Program-made: the position numbers and the translations under genes
Notes under the pieces: model-generated
The model's database searches: none
What the model was told of the DNA's origin: nothing
The model's input: only the letters and a program-made list of their open reading frames with translations
From: JAOPZY01 sp036495025
Lineage (GTDB): Bacteria; Actinomycetota; CADDZG01; JAHWKV01; JAOPZY01
Length of the DNA: 10,242 bases
NCBI GenBank assembly: GCA_036495025.1
Contig: DASXNO010000158.1
Coordinates: forward strand, 1 to 10,242
Direction of reading: 5' to 3'
Shown here: positions 1 to 5,712 of the stretch, one piece after another
Numbering within the stretch: position 1 is the stretch's first letter
Layout of the letters: every line of letters begins with the position of its first letter

Positions 1-1
1 G

Positions 2-718
2 GGCGCCCCCGAACCCGCGTCAGCCCCTGAACCCGCGCCTTCCCCGAAGCCCGCGGCCCCACCGGAGGCGCGAGTGCGCCCAAAGCCTGTCCTCCCCCCG
101 TCGGCTCCCGCCCGACCCGCACCGTCCGAGCCGAAGCCGGCCCCCAAGCCCAAGCCGGCGCCCGCGAAAGCGACGGCCGCACCGCCCCTCAAGGCGGTGC
201 CACCGCAGGCCGAGGCAAAGCCGTCGGTCGCCAAGCCGCCCGCCGCCAAGCCCAGGGCAGTCCCACCGCTGGCCCCCGATCCGGAGGGGAGCGTTGCGCC
301 GAAGTCAGGGCGGACACCGTCACCCAGGACAGGGGCCGTCAAGCCCGTTGCGGCTCGGAAGCCGGCGGCCCTCAAGCCGGTGTCCGAACCCAAGCCCGTG
401 GCGCTCAAGCCGGTGCCCGCACCGAAGCCGGCAGCCGCGGCGAAGCCCCAGTTGAAGATCGCAGGAAAGCCTGCGGCCGCCAAGCCCCCGGCTGCGGCGG
501 CACCAAAGGCCCCGGTGAAACCTGCTCCCAAACCGGCTACGAGGCTGTCCCCGAAGCTGGCGGCAAGTCCTCCCAAGGTCAAGGCCGGCCCAAAGCTCGC
601 ACCCGTGCGGGCGAAGCCCGCGGCGGCACCGGCGAAGCCGGCAGCAAAGACCGCCACCACGCCGCCGGCGAAGGGCAAGGCGGCTCCCAAGCCGAGGGGG
701 CCGAAGACTTCGGGCTGA
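2..718 (+). CDS. Ala/Pro/Lys-rich low-complexity protein, C-terminal part (5' end outside window)
   Basis: The reading frame is open from the left edge with no stop, so the start probably lies upstream; an internal GTG at 74 is only a possible start. The visible 238 residues are almost entirely Ala, Pro and Lys, with many imperfect PKPxAxKP/AKPxAAKP-type units and a few Arg. There is no membrane segment, no recognisable catalytic domain and no Cys. The protein ends in a basic stretch before TGA at 716-718. Third codon positions are mostly G or C, which argues for real coding. Such tails occur as disordered basic linkers on nucleic-acid-binding, cell-wall-spanning or secreted proteins; the domain that would identify this one is missing. 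It converges with the minus-strand gene ending at 803. I do not assign a function. Confidence 0.7.
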   Translation, partial: GAPEPASAPEPAPSPKPAAPPEARVRPKPVLPPSAPARPAPSEPKPAPKPKPAPAKATAAPPLKAVPPQAEAKPSVAKPPAAKPRAVPPLAPDPEGSVAPKSGRTPSPRTGAVKPVAARKPAALKPVSEPKPVALKPVPAPKPAAAAKPQLKIAGKPAAAKPPAAAAPKAPVKPAPKPATRLSPKLAASPPKVKAGPKLAPVRAKPAAAPAKPAAKTATTPPAKGKAAPKPRGPKTSG

Positions 719-761
719 TAACTCCTCGTCGGCCAGCCATGACCTCGAGGTTGGTCGCCGT

Positions 762-810
762 TCGCGCGCGGGCGCGCGATCTCGGACTGGCCTCGTTCCG
801 GATCAGTCCG
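762..810. terminator. Hairpins between two convergent genes, possible bidirectional terminator
   Basis: Between the stops at 718 and 803 there are two inverted repeats. The first is TCGCGCG (762-768) with CGCGCGA (773-779), a 7-bp stem with a 4-nt loop. The second is CGGACTG (783-789) with CAGTCCG (804-810), a 7-bp stem with a 14-nt loop that covers the stop codon of the minus-strand gene. No T-tract follows either stem, so intrinsic termination is only inferred from the position and the GC-rich stems. Confidence 0.35.
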
Positions 811-1894
811 TGGCGACCTTGCGACCCTTCGGGCCGTAGGTCCGCCGGGCCGGGGGGCCCGTGATCCGTATGGGGCTCGAGAGGAACAGCAGGAGCCCCG
901 CCCCGGCCGAGACGCCGAAGCCGGCGAGCATCTCGGCGCGGCGCAGCCACGTCCCGAGAACCGGCAGCGGGGAGTCTGGCGCCACCGTCCGCAGGAGCCC
1001 GAACGCCAGCAGGTAGAGGCCGAAGAACAGCACCCAGGCGTAGGCACGGCGGTCCGGTCGCAGCAGACGCGGGACGGCGACCGTGGTGACCAGCACCAGG
1101 CCCGGGACGACGGCGAGGGGAGCGAGCGCGGCTCCTCCTCCCGCCCCCGAGCGAACGTCCATGAGGATCCGTGCCGCCTCCACCGCGGTGCCGGCGAGCG
1201 CCAACGCCGTCACACCCCTTGCGATCCTGGCGACATGGGGTTTGGCCTTGGGCTCCAGCCAGAGCAGTCCCACGACGACGAGCGGCACGAACAGCAGCGG
1301 GATCTCCAGGTTGATCGGAGCGGGAATCCAGGTGACGTGCCCTTCGATGGCGGCGGCATGGCCGTCGAAGGCGGCCGGGATCGAGAAGCGGTAGACGGTC
1401 GCGGTCCTGCCCAGGCGACGGGCCTCGTCGGGCTGGCCGATGTGCGGCCACTCGGCCCGGGTCTCGTAGTAGTGGTAGGTGGGCTGGTCGGCGACCTTCT
1501 CCCAGGTGGGTGTCTGGCTGACCGTGGCCGCGATGGCCGGTTTCTTCGAGGGGTCCCGGGTCAGGTAGAGGCTGGGGGAGTCCCGGTTGACGGCGACCCC
1601 ATCCTGGGTGATCTGAATGAACGGCTCACCCTGAAGCCCCCGGATCTCGAAGGTGTGGGCGCCCCGCAGGGACACCGTCACGTACGGGGCGCTGCCGGTG
1701 GACAGCAGCGAGTAGTCGACGCCCGGGGCGGCCGGGACGATGCCGTCGACGTGCGAGATGAGCTGCGGACCGGTCGTGTGGGCCTCGGCGGGGAGGGCCC
1801 CTCCGGCCGTCAGCACCGCCGCGATCGCCAGCGCGATCGCGCCGTTCCGCAAGGCTCTCAGGCGTTGGTTATACACTGGCGCCCATGATGCCAC
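803..1894 (-). CDS. Exported, multi-TM conserved actinobacterial protein
   Basis: The product has 363 residues from GTG 1894. A signal peptide (residues about 15-38) ends in AEA before His39. An exported domain (about 39-190) follows, then five membrane segments (about 195-213, 224-246, 253-275, 284-303, 320-340) and a basic C-terminus. The exported part matches what I recall of an uncharacterised actinobacterial family with a GEPYLRI..DGV..N..SPA.YLN core; here it reads GEPFIQITQDGV, then NRDSPSLYLTRD at about 103-114. Family members often sit near CopC/CopD genes, which fits this locus, but the biochemical role is unknown. Start choice is uncertain. The GTG at 1894 has AAGGAG (complement of 1897-1902) only 2 nt away and overlaps the divergent ATG at 1885. 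GTG 1876 or TTG 1852 would give a more compact signal peptide. Family assignment is from memory and moderate. Confidence 0.75.
   Translation of the reverse strand: MASWAPVYNQRLRALRNGAIALAIAAVLTAGGALPAEAHTTGPQLISHVDGIVPAAPGVDYSLLSTGSAPYVTVSLRGAHTFEIRGLQGEPFIQITQDGVAVNRDSPSLYLTRDPSKKPAIAATVSQTPTWEKVADQPTYHYYETRAEWPHIGQPDEARRLGRTATVYRFSIPAAFDGHAAAIEGHVTWIPAPINLEIPLLFVPLVVVGLLWLEPKAKPHVARIARGVTALALAGTAVEAARILMDVRSGAGGGAALAPLAVVPGLVLVTTVAVPRLLRPDRRAYAWVLFFGLYLLAFGLLRTVAPDSPLPVLGTWLRRAEMLAGFGVSAGAGLLLFLSSPIRITGPPARRTYGPKGRKVATD
1872..1877 (+). promoter_or_regulatory. Putative -10 element (TACACT) for leaderless lipoprotein transcript
   Basis: TACACT fits the actinobacterial -10 pattern TANNNT and lies exactly 7 nt before ATG 1885. 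That would place the transcription start at or next to the A of the start codon. There is no Shine-Dalgarno sequence upstream of 1885, which supports a leaderless mRNA. I see no convincing -35 hexamer. The same spacing is found before ATG 9035 on the other strand. Confidence 0.5.
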
Positions 1895-2325
1895 TACTCC
1901 TTCGATGGTCCGCGCCCGTTCGCCGTCTCGTCATCTTTCTCACGCTCGCTGTCGTGGTCGCGGTCGTCGCGACGGCATGCGGCAGCAGCAGCGCCAAGCC
2001 GCAGGCGCAGCGACCGTCGACCACCGCCACGGTTCAGATCGTGTCGCCGACGGCTGGCGCGGTGGTCACCGGGTCCACCCTGCATGTGGTCCTCCAGCTC
2101 ACCGGCGGCACCATCGTCCCGACGAGCACCGCCACGCCCATCGGCAACAACGAGGGCCATATCCACCTCCTGGACAATGGGTCGGTCGTGTCGATGGCAT
2201 TCTCGACGCAGCAGGACATCTCCCTCACGCCAGGGCCCCACCTCCTCGAGGCAGAGTTCGTGGCGAGCGACCACCTTCCCTTCAGCCCCAGGGTGATCTC
2301 CTCCGTGCACATCACGGCTCAGTGA
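1885..2325 (+). CDS. Small His-containing surface lipoprotein, Ig-like/DUF4399-like
   Basis: The product has 146 residues. A basic N-terminus (RR at 13-14) and hydrophobic stretch (about 15-30) end at a lipobox-like ATAC with Cys32, followed by a Gly/Ser linker, so a lipid-anchored surface protein is expected. The rest looks like one beta-sandwich: V.I.SPTAGAVV at about 50-61, GHIHLLDNG (His92, His94), then SLTPGPHLLEAEF (His119) and SDH (His130). The order GHxH, PGxHxL, DH recalls DUF4399-type domains, and the clustered His could bind a metal; both are inferences. It is the first gene of the plus-strand unit: its TGA (2323-2325) overlaps the GTG of the next gene. ATG 1885 is used because a -10-like element sits 7 nt upstream; ATG 1888 is an alternative. 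Confidence 0.8.
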   Translation: MMPLLLRWSAPVRRLVIFLTLAVVVAVVATACGSSSAKPQAQRPSTTATVQIVSPTAGAVVTGSTLHVVLQLTGGTIVPTSTATPIGNNEGHIHLLDNGSVVSMAFSTQQDISLTPGPHLLEAEFVASDHLPFSPRVISSVHITAQ

Positions 2326-2915
2326 GGCTCAGCGCCGCCCAGACAGCTCGTGTGACAACTCCGGCCGCGGTGGGTCTCGGCCTCCTGGCACTCGCGGCGC
2401 GCGTGCCGTCTGCCTGGGCAGTCCTCGTCACGGCCGGTGTCGGCGTCGTGGGCCTGCTGGCGCCGGTGGAAACCTCGAGCGCCAGCCGTCCCCTGCGTCC
2501 GGCCACCGCTGTGAACTGGCTCACCGCGCTGTCCCTTGGGCTGGTCGCCATGCTGGTCGCCGCACGCCTCCCCGGCCTGCTCGGGATGGCGCCCCACGGC
2601 GCTGGGCGCATCGTCGTCCGGGCGGCCCCCGCCGCCGTTGCCGCCAGCGTCGTCGCCGCCATCGCGGAGGAGGCCTTCTTCCGCCGGCTCGTCTATGGCT
2701 GGCTCGCGTCGTCGTGGGGAGCGGCCGTGGCAATCTCCGGGTCGGCCGTGGCCTTCGCCGCCATCCACGTGCCCGCCTACGGCTTCGCCGTCCTGCCGAT
2801 CGACACCGCCGCCGGACTCCTGCTCGGGTGGCAGCGTTGGATGACCGGAGGGTGGTCGGCCTCGGGGCTGACGCATGTGGCAGCGAACCTGATCGCAGAA
2901 GGAGTGATCCCATGA
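2322..2915 (+). CDS. CPBP-family (CAAX/Abi type) intramembrane metalloprotease
   Basis: The product has 197 residues and is mostly hydrophobic with several TM segments. It carries all three hallmark motifs of the CPBP (CAAX protease and bacteriocin-processing) family: EExxxR as EEAFFR (Glu116, Glu117, Arg121), FxxxH as FAAIH (Phe145, His149), and HxxxN as HVAAN (His185, Asn189). In characterised relatives these Glu and His residues bind the catalytic zinc and activate water inside the membrane; substrates of bacterial members are mostly unknown. It is at the short end for the family, with about two TM segments before the core. The GTG start overlaps the upstream TGA (GTGA at 2322-2325) and its own TGA overlaps the next ATG (ATGA at 2912-2915), implying translational coupling. 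GTG 2352 is an alternative start. Its placement between a lipoprotein and a binding protein suggests an envelope substrate in the same unit (inference). Confidence 0.88.
   Translation: MRLSAAQTARVTTPAAVGLGLLALAARVPSAWAVLVTAGVGVVGLLAPVETSSASRPLRPATAVNWLTALSLGLVAMLVAARLPGLLGMAPHGAGRIVVRAAPAAVAASVVAAIAEEAFFRRLVYGWLASSWGAAVAISGSAVAFAAIHVPAYGFAVLPIDTAAGLLLGWQRWMTGGWSASGLTHVAANLIAEGVIP
2899..2904 (+). promoter_or_regulatory. Strong ribosome binding site for the binding-protein gene
   Basis: AAGGAG lies 7 nt before ATG 2912, inside the end of the protease gene. It is the best Shine-Dalgarno match in the plus-strand unit and fixes the start of the binding protein. The other coupled genes rely on stop-start overlaps without an obvious site. 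Confidence 0.75.
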
Positions 2916-4186
2916 AAGGCAAGGTTCTGATCGCCGGTGTCGTTGCGGTCCTCGTGGCGGCAGCTCTCGTGTTCTGGGTGGCCCGAAAGCCCTCGGTGAC
3001 CATCGGAGCGGTCTATCCGACCGGCGGTGGCCAGGGACCGGGGGGCGTCGAGGAGTACCGGGGGCTCAGCCTCGCTGCCGCCCTGCAGAATCGCGACGGT
3101 GGCGTGCAGGGCCACGCCATCGACATCCGCCTCAAGGCCGCCGACTCCGCGGATGCTGCTCCCGGAGCCGTGCAGGCCCTGGATGCGGAAGGGGCGAAGG
3201 TGATCGCGGGAAGCTATGGCAGCACGATCTCGTTCCCGGCGGCGCAGGCCGCGTACAACCGCGGGCTCGACTTCTGGGAGACCGGCGCCGTCGGTGACCT
3301 CGGGATGCTCGCCACCGACGTGCCGCCGCCGTACCTCGGCTCGAGCGTGTTCCGGTTCCCCCCGGCCGGCACGGTGCTGGGGTCGTCCGCCGTGGACTTC
3401 GTTGCCAACCAGCTCAGGTCGTCGCTGCCCACCCGGTCCCTGCGCTACACGGTCGCCTATGTGAACGACGCCTACGGGGCCGAGGTGGGCCAGGGCGCGC
3501 TCGACGAGATTGCCAAGCAGGGCCTGACGCTTGCCACAAAGATCCCGTACGACCTGCAGCACGCCGACTACAACGCCATCGTGGACCAGATCGCCGCCGC
3601 CAGGACCGACGTGCTCTTCGTTGCCTCCTACATCGACGACGCCGTGGCCATGCGCAAGGCGATCCTTGCCAAGCACGTGCCGCTCGTCGCCAACATCGGC
3701 ACGTCCTCGAGCTACTGTCTCCCGGCCTTCGGCGAGCAACTCGGCCAGCAGGCGGTGGGCCTCTTCGCCTCCGACAAGCCCGACGGCGACATCCTCAAGG
3801 CCTCCAACCTGACGCCGGAGGCGGCCTCGGCCCTGGAATGGGGAAGAACCGAGTACGCCAAGCGGTACGGGGGGACGATGACGGCCGCCGCGCTCACGGG
3901 ATTCGCCGGCGGGTGGGCACTGTTCCACCACGTCCTGCCGGCCGCCAGGGCGCTGACGCCAAAAGCCATCGCGGATGCCGCCCGGTCCATGCAGCTCCCG
4001 ATGGGTGCCCTGCCCAACGGCAGCGGGCTGGCCTTCGGAGCGCCCGGCAGCTCCGGGGCGGGGGAGAACCTGCGGGCCCTCAGCGTCATCTGGGAATGGA
4101 CGGCCCCCAACACCCGGTCGGTCGTGTGGCCGCCCGCCTATGCCACGAGCCCCATCGAGCACCTGCCGGTCTCCTCGGCGGCGTGA
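2912..4186 (+). CDS. Type-1 periplasmic binding protein, branched-chain amino acid/amide-type (orphan)
   Basis: The product has 424 residues. A hydrophobic N-terminus (about 5-23) is followed by a type-1 solute-binding fold: VTIGAVYPTGG at about 30-40, YRGLSLAAALQNRDGGVQG at about 50-68 (the classic N..GG..G signature), and IAGSYGSTISFPAAQA at about 98-113. Later, VAYVNDAYGAEVGQGAL and TDVLFVASYIDDA form the second lobe. This matches the LivJ/AmiC-like family, which binds amino acids, amides or small organics. There is no lipobox Cys and no clear AxA cleavage site, so the N-terminus may be an uncleaved anchor. No ABC permease or ATPase lies nearby, so a sensory or capture role is as likely as transport. 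It starts inside the protease gene (ATGA) and its TGA overlaps the next GTG. The ligand cannot be read from sequence. Confidence 0.85.
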   Translation: MKGKVLIAGVVAVLVAAALVFWVARKPSVTIGAVYPTGGGQGPGGVEEYRGLSLAAALQNRDGGVQGHAIDIRLKAADSADAAPGAVQALDAEGAKVIAGSYGSTISFPAAQAAYNRGLDFWETGAVGDLGMLATDVPPPYLGSSVFRFPPAGTVLGSSAVDFVANQLRSSLPTRSLRYTVAYVNDAYGAEVGQGALDEIAKQGLTLATKIPYDLQHADYNAIVDQIAAARTDVLFVASYIDDAVAMRKAILAKHVPLVANIGTSSSYCLPAFGEQLGQQAVGLFASDKPDGDILKASNLTPEAASALEWGRTEYAKRYGGTMTAAALTGFAGGWALFHHVLPAARALTPKAIADAARSMQLPMGALPNGSGLAFGAPGSSGAGENLRALSVIWEWTAPNTRSVVWPPAYATSPIEHLPVSSAA

Positions 4187-4920
4187 CCACCCCTCCCCCG
4201 GACCGCCGCGTCCGGGTCGTTGCCATCGGGCTGATCCTGGCGGCCGCCTACCTCCTGGTCGGTGGGCTCTCGTTCCGGGGCGGTCTCCTGCCGAGGGCAC
4301 CGGTGCTCGACGGCCTGCAGCCCCCCGCGCCGTACCAGTGGGTGAACCCCCCGCCCGACCGGCGCAAGGACAACAAACCGCCGAGCGGGGCCACGGGCAC
4401 GATCCCCCTCACATCGCTCGGTTCGGCGGGGTCGCACTCGACGCCCGACGGCCAGGCGCAGATCCTGTTCGACTCCAACTCGGTGCCGGTGCCGCCCGGC
4501 CAGACCTCGGTCAGCGTCACCATCACCCCGCTCGACCCCGACAAGGTCGGGCCGCCGCCGCCGGGTGGCTACCACTACGACTCGAACGCCTACAAGTTCG
4601 ACGCCGTCTACGAGCCCTCGGGGCAACCCCTCACCACGATGACGGTCACCATCGTCCTGTCGTTCGCCACCTCCGCCGACCACATCTTCCGCTGGAACGG
4701 CTCGGGTTGGGACGCGCTGCCCACGACGCCGGCGGGCCAGAACCAGCTCTTCGCACCGACGGACCGCCTCGGCATCTTCGTCGCTGCCGGGACGGGCGCC
4801 GGCAAGGCGGTGAAGCAGCCGTCCCCCGTGATCCTCCTCCTCGAGGTGGTGGCTCCGTTCGCCGTGATCGCGGTGGTCCTCGTCGTGGTGCTGGGGCGCC
4901 GGCGAGGCCGGCGTGGGTGA
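4183..4920 (+). CDS. Membrane-anchored exported protein, paralogue A of a tandem pair
   Basis: The product has 245 residues, from GTG 4183 overlapping the previous TGA (GTGA). Architecture: TM or signal anchor at about 11-28, a Pro-rich beta-type ectodomain (about 40-205), a second TM at about 215-238, and a basic Arg-rich tail. Notable elements are VLDGLQPPAPYQWVNPP (about 41-57), TPLDPDKVGPPPP (about 115-127), SNAYKFDAVYEPSG (about 134-147), GSGWDALPTT (about 173-182) and DRLGIFVAAG (about 194-203). The same elements recur in the next gene, so the two arose by duplication. The GW..LPTT..RLGIFAAAG ending recalls the closing strands of ZU5-like or similar surface beta-sandwiches, but this is a weak resemblance. 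No enzyme motif or Cys is present. I do not recognise the family; an extracytoplasmic sensing, scaffold or adhesion role is possible. Confidence 0.8.
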   Translation: MTTPPPDRRVRVVAIGLILAAAYLLVGGLSFRGGLLPRAPVLDGLQPPAPYQWVNPPPDRRKDNKPPSGATGTIPLTSLGSAGSHSTPDGQAQILFDSNSVPVPPGQTSVSVTITPLDPDKVGPPPPGGYHYDSNAYKFDAVYEPSGQPLTTMTVTIVLSFATSADHIFRWNGSGWDALPTTPAGQNQLFAPTDRLGIFVAAGTGAGKAVKQPSPVILLLEVVAPFAVIAVVLVVVLGRRRGRRG

Positions 4921-4950
4921 GCCGGCGCCGATGAGGGCAGCGGGCACCTG

Positions 4951-5712
4951 ATGACGACCCGGCAGCGGTCCCGGGTGTGGGGGTTGGCGGCCGGGATCCT
5001 GCTGGTCGTGGCGGCGTGCGGTTCGGTGGCGCTCGGCCTGCTGGCGGGGATCCCCCTCTTCGACGGGCTGGCGCCGCCGCCGGCGTACCGATGGGTGCAT
5101 CCGCCCTCGGAACTGCGCGCCGGGAACCGGGCTCCGGCCTCGGTGTCGGCCACGGTTCCCCTCACCGCTGCCGGCTCGGCTGGCGCGGTCGTGTCGACGC
5201 CGGACGACCAGGTCCTGGTCAGCATTCCGGCCGGCACCTTCCCGCCGGCAGCCGGCCAGAACGCCCTCAGGGTCGACATCCAGCCCCTCGACCCTGCCCA
5301 GGTTCCTCCCCCTCCGGCCGGGATGGCCATCGAGGGCAACGCCTATCGCATCACCGTTGCCTACGTCCCCTCGGGGGTCACACCCACGGCGGTCCAGCCG
5401 GTGGACGTGACGCTGCGCTACCCGGTCGACGCCACCAGCGTGATCCTCTCGGACGGCGCCGGATGGCAGGTCCTGCCGACGACCCTTGAGTCGGCGGCCC
5501 TCGCCGTCGACGCCACCACCACCCGGTTCGGCATCTTCGCCGCCGCAGGCACGAGCATGACGCCCTCCCGCCCCAGGCGGACCCCGGCGTGGGCGTACGC
5601 CGCCGGCGGTGCCGCCCTCCTCGCCGCCGGTATCCCGACGCTCCTGGCCCGCCGCCGGCCCCAGCCGCCGCCGTCGCCCCCGGGCAAGCGGCTCAAGCCA
5701 CGGGGAGGCTGA
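4951..5712 (+). CDS. Membrane-anchored exported protein, paralogue B of a tandem pair
   Basis: The product has 253 residues. N-terminal hydrophobic segment at about 10-32, Pro-rich ectodomain, C-terminal TM at about 212-234, then a basic Pro-rich tail. It shares with the preceding gene LFDGLAPPPAYRWVHPP (about 36-52), QPLDPAQVPPPP (about 111-122), GNAYRITVAYVPSG (about 129-142), GAGWQVLPTT (about 169-178) and TRFGIFAAAG (about 191-200). Unlike paralogue A it has Cys23 inside the hydrophobic segment (AACGS). That resembles a lipobox, but hydrophobic sequence continues after it, so an uncleaved anchor is also possible. The start ATG 4951 lies 30 bp after the previous stop; GAGGG at 4933-4937 is a rather distant ribosome site, and an ATG at 4930 meets a stop at 4948. 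The 3' end overlaps the convergent CopC-CopD gene by 20 bp. Function unknown. Confidence 0.8.
   Translation: MTTRQRSRVWGLAAGILLVVAACGSVALGLLAGIPLFDGLAPPPAYRWVHPPSELRAGNRAPASVSATVPLTAAGSAGAVVSTPDDQVLVSIPAGTFPPAAGQNALRVDIQPLDPAQVPPPPAGMAIEGNAYRITVAYVPSGVTPTAVQPVDVTLRYPVDATSVILSDGAGWQVLPTTLESAALAVDATTTRFGIFAAAGTSMTPSRPRRTPAWAYAAGGAALLAAGIPTLLARRRPQPPPSPPGKRLKPRGG

Noticed and set aside
74..700. The repeated CCCAAGCCG-type units as a CRISPR array or DNA satellite
   Set aside because: Units are irregular in length and follow codon boundaries of a P/A/K-rich protein, with no constant repeat and unique spacers.
1740..2321. N-terminal extension of the protease frame upstream of GTG 2322
   Set aside because: The frame is open to 1740 but runs through the lipoprotein gene in another frame and is Arg/His/Pro-rich without TM segments; the GTGA overlap at 2322 is the sensible start.
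2714..2911. N-terminal extension of the binding-protein frame
   Set aside because: ATG 2912 has AAGGAG at 7 nt and begins a hydrophobic N-terminus; the upstream residues are an Arg-rich shadow of the protease gene.
2777..4300. A 507-codon open frame on the minus strand opposite the binding protein
   Set aside because: The plus strand encodes a clear type-1 binding protein with a strong ribosome site; the antisense frame is a GC-driven shadow.
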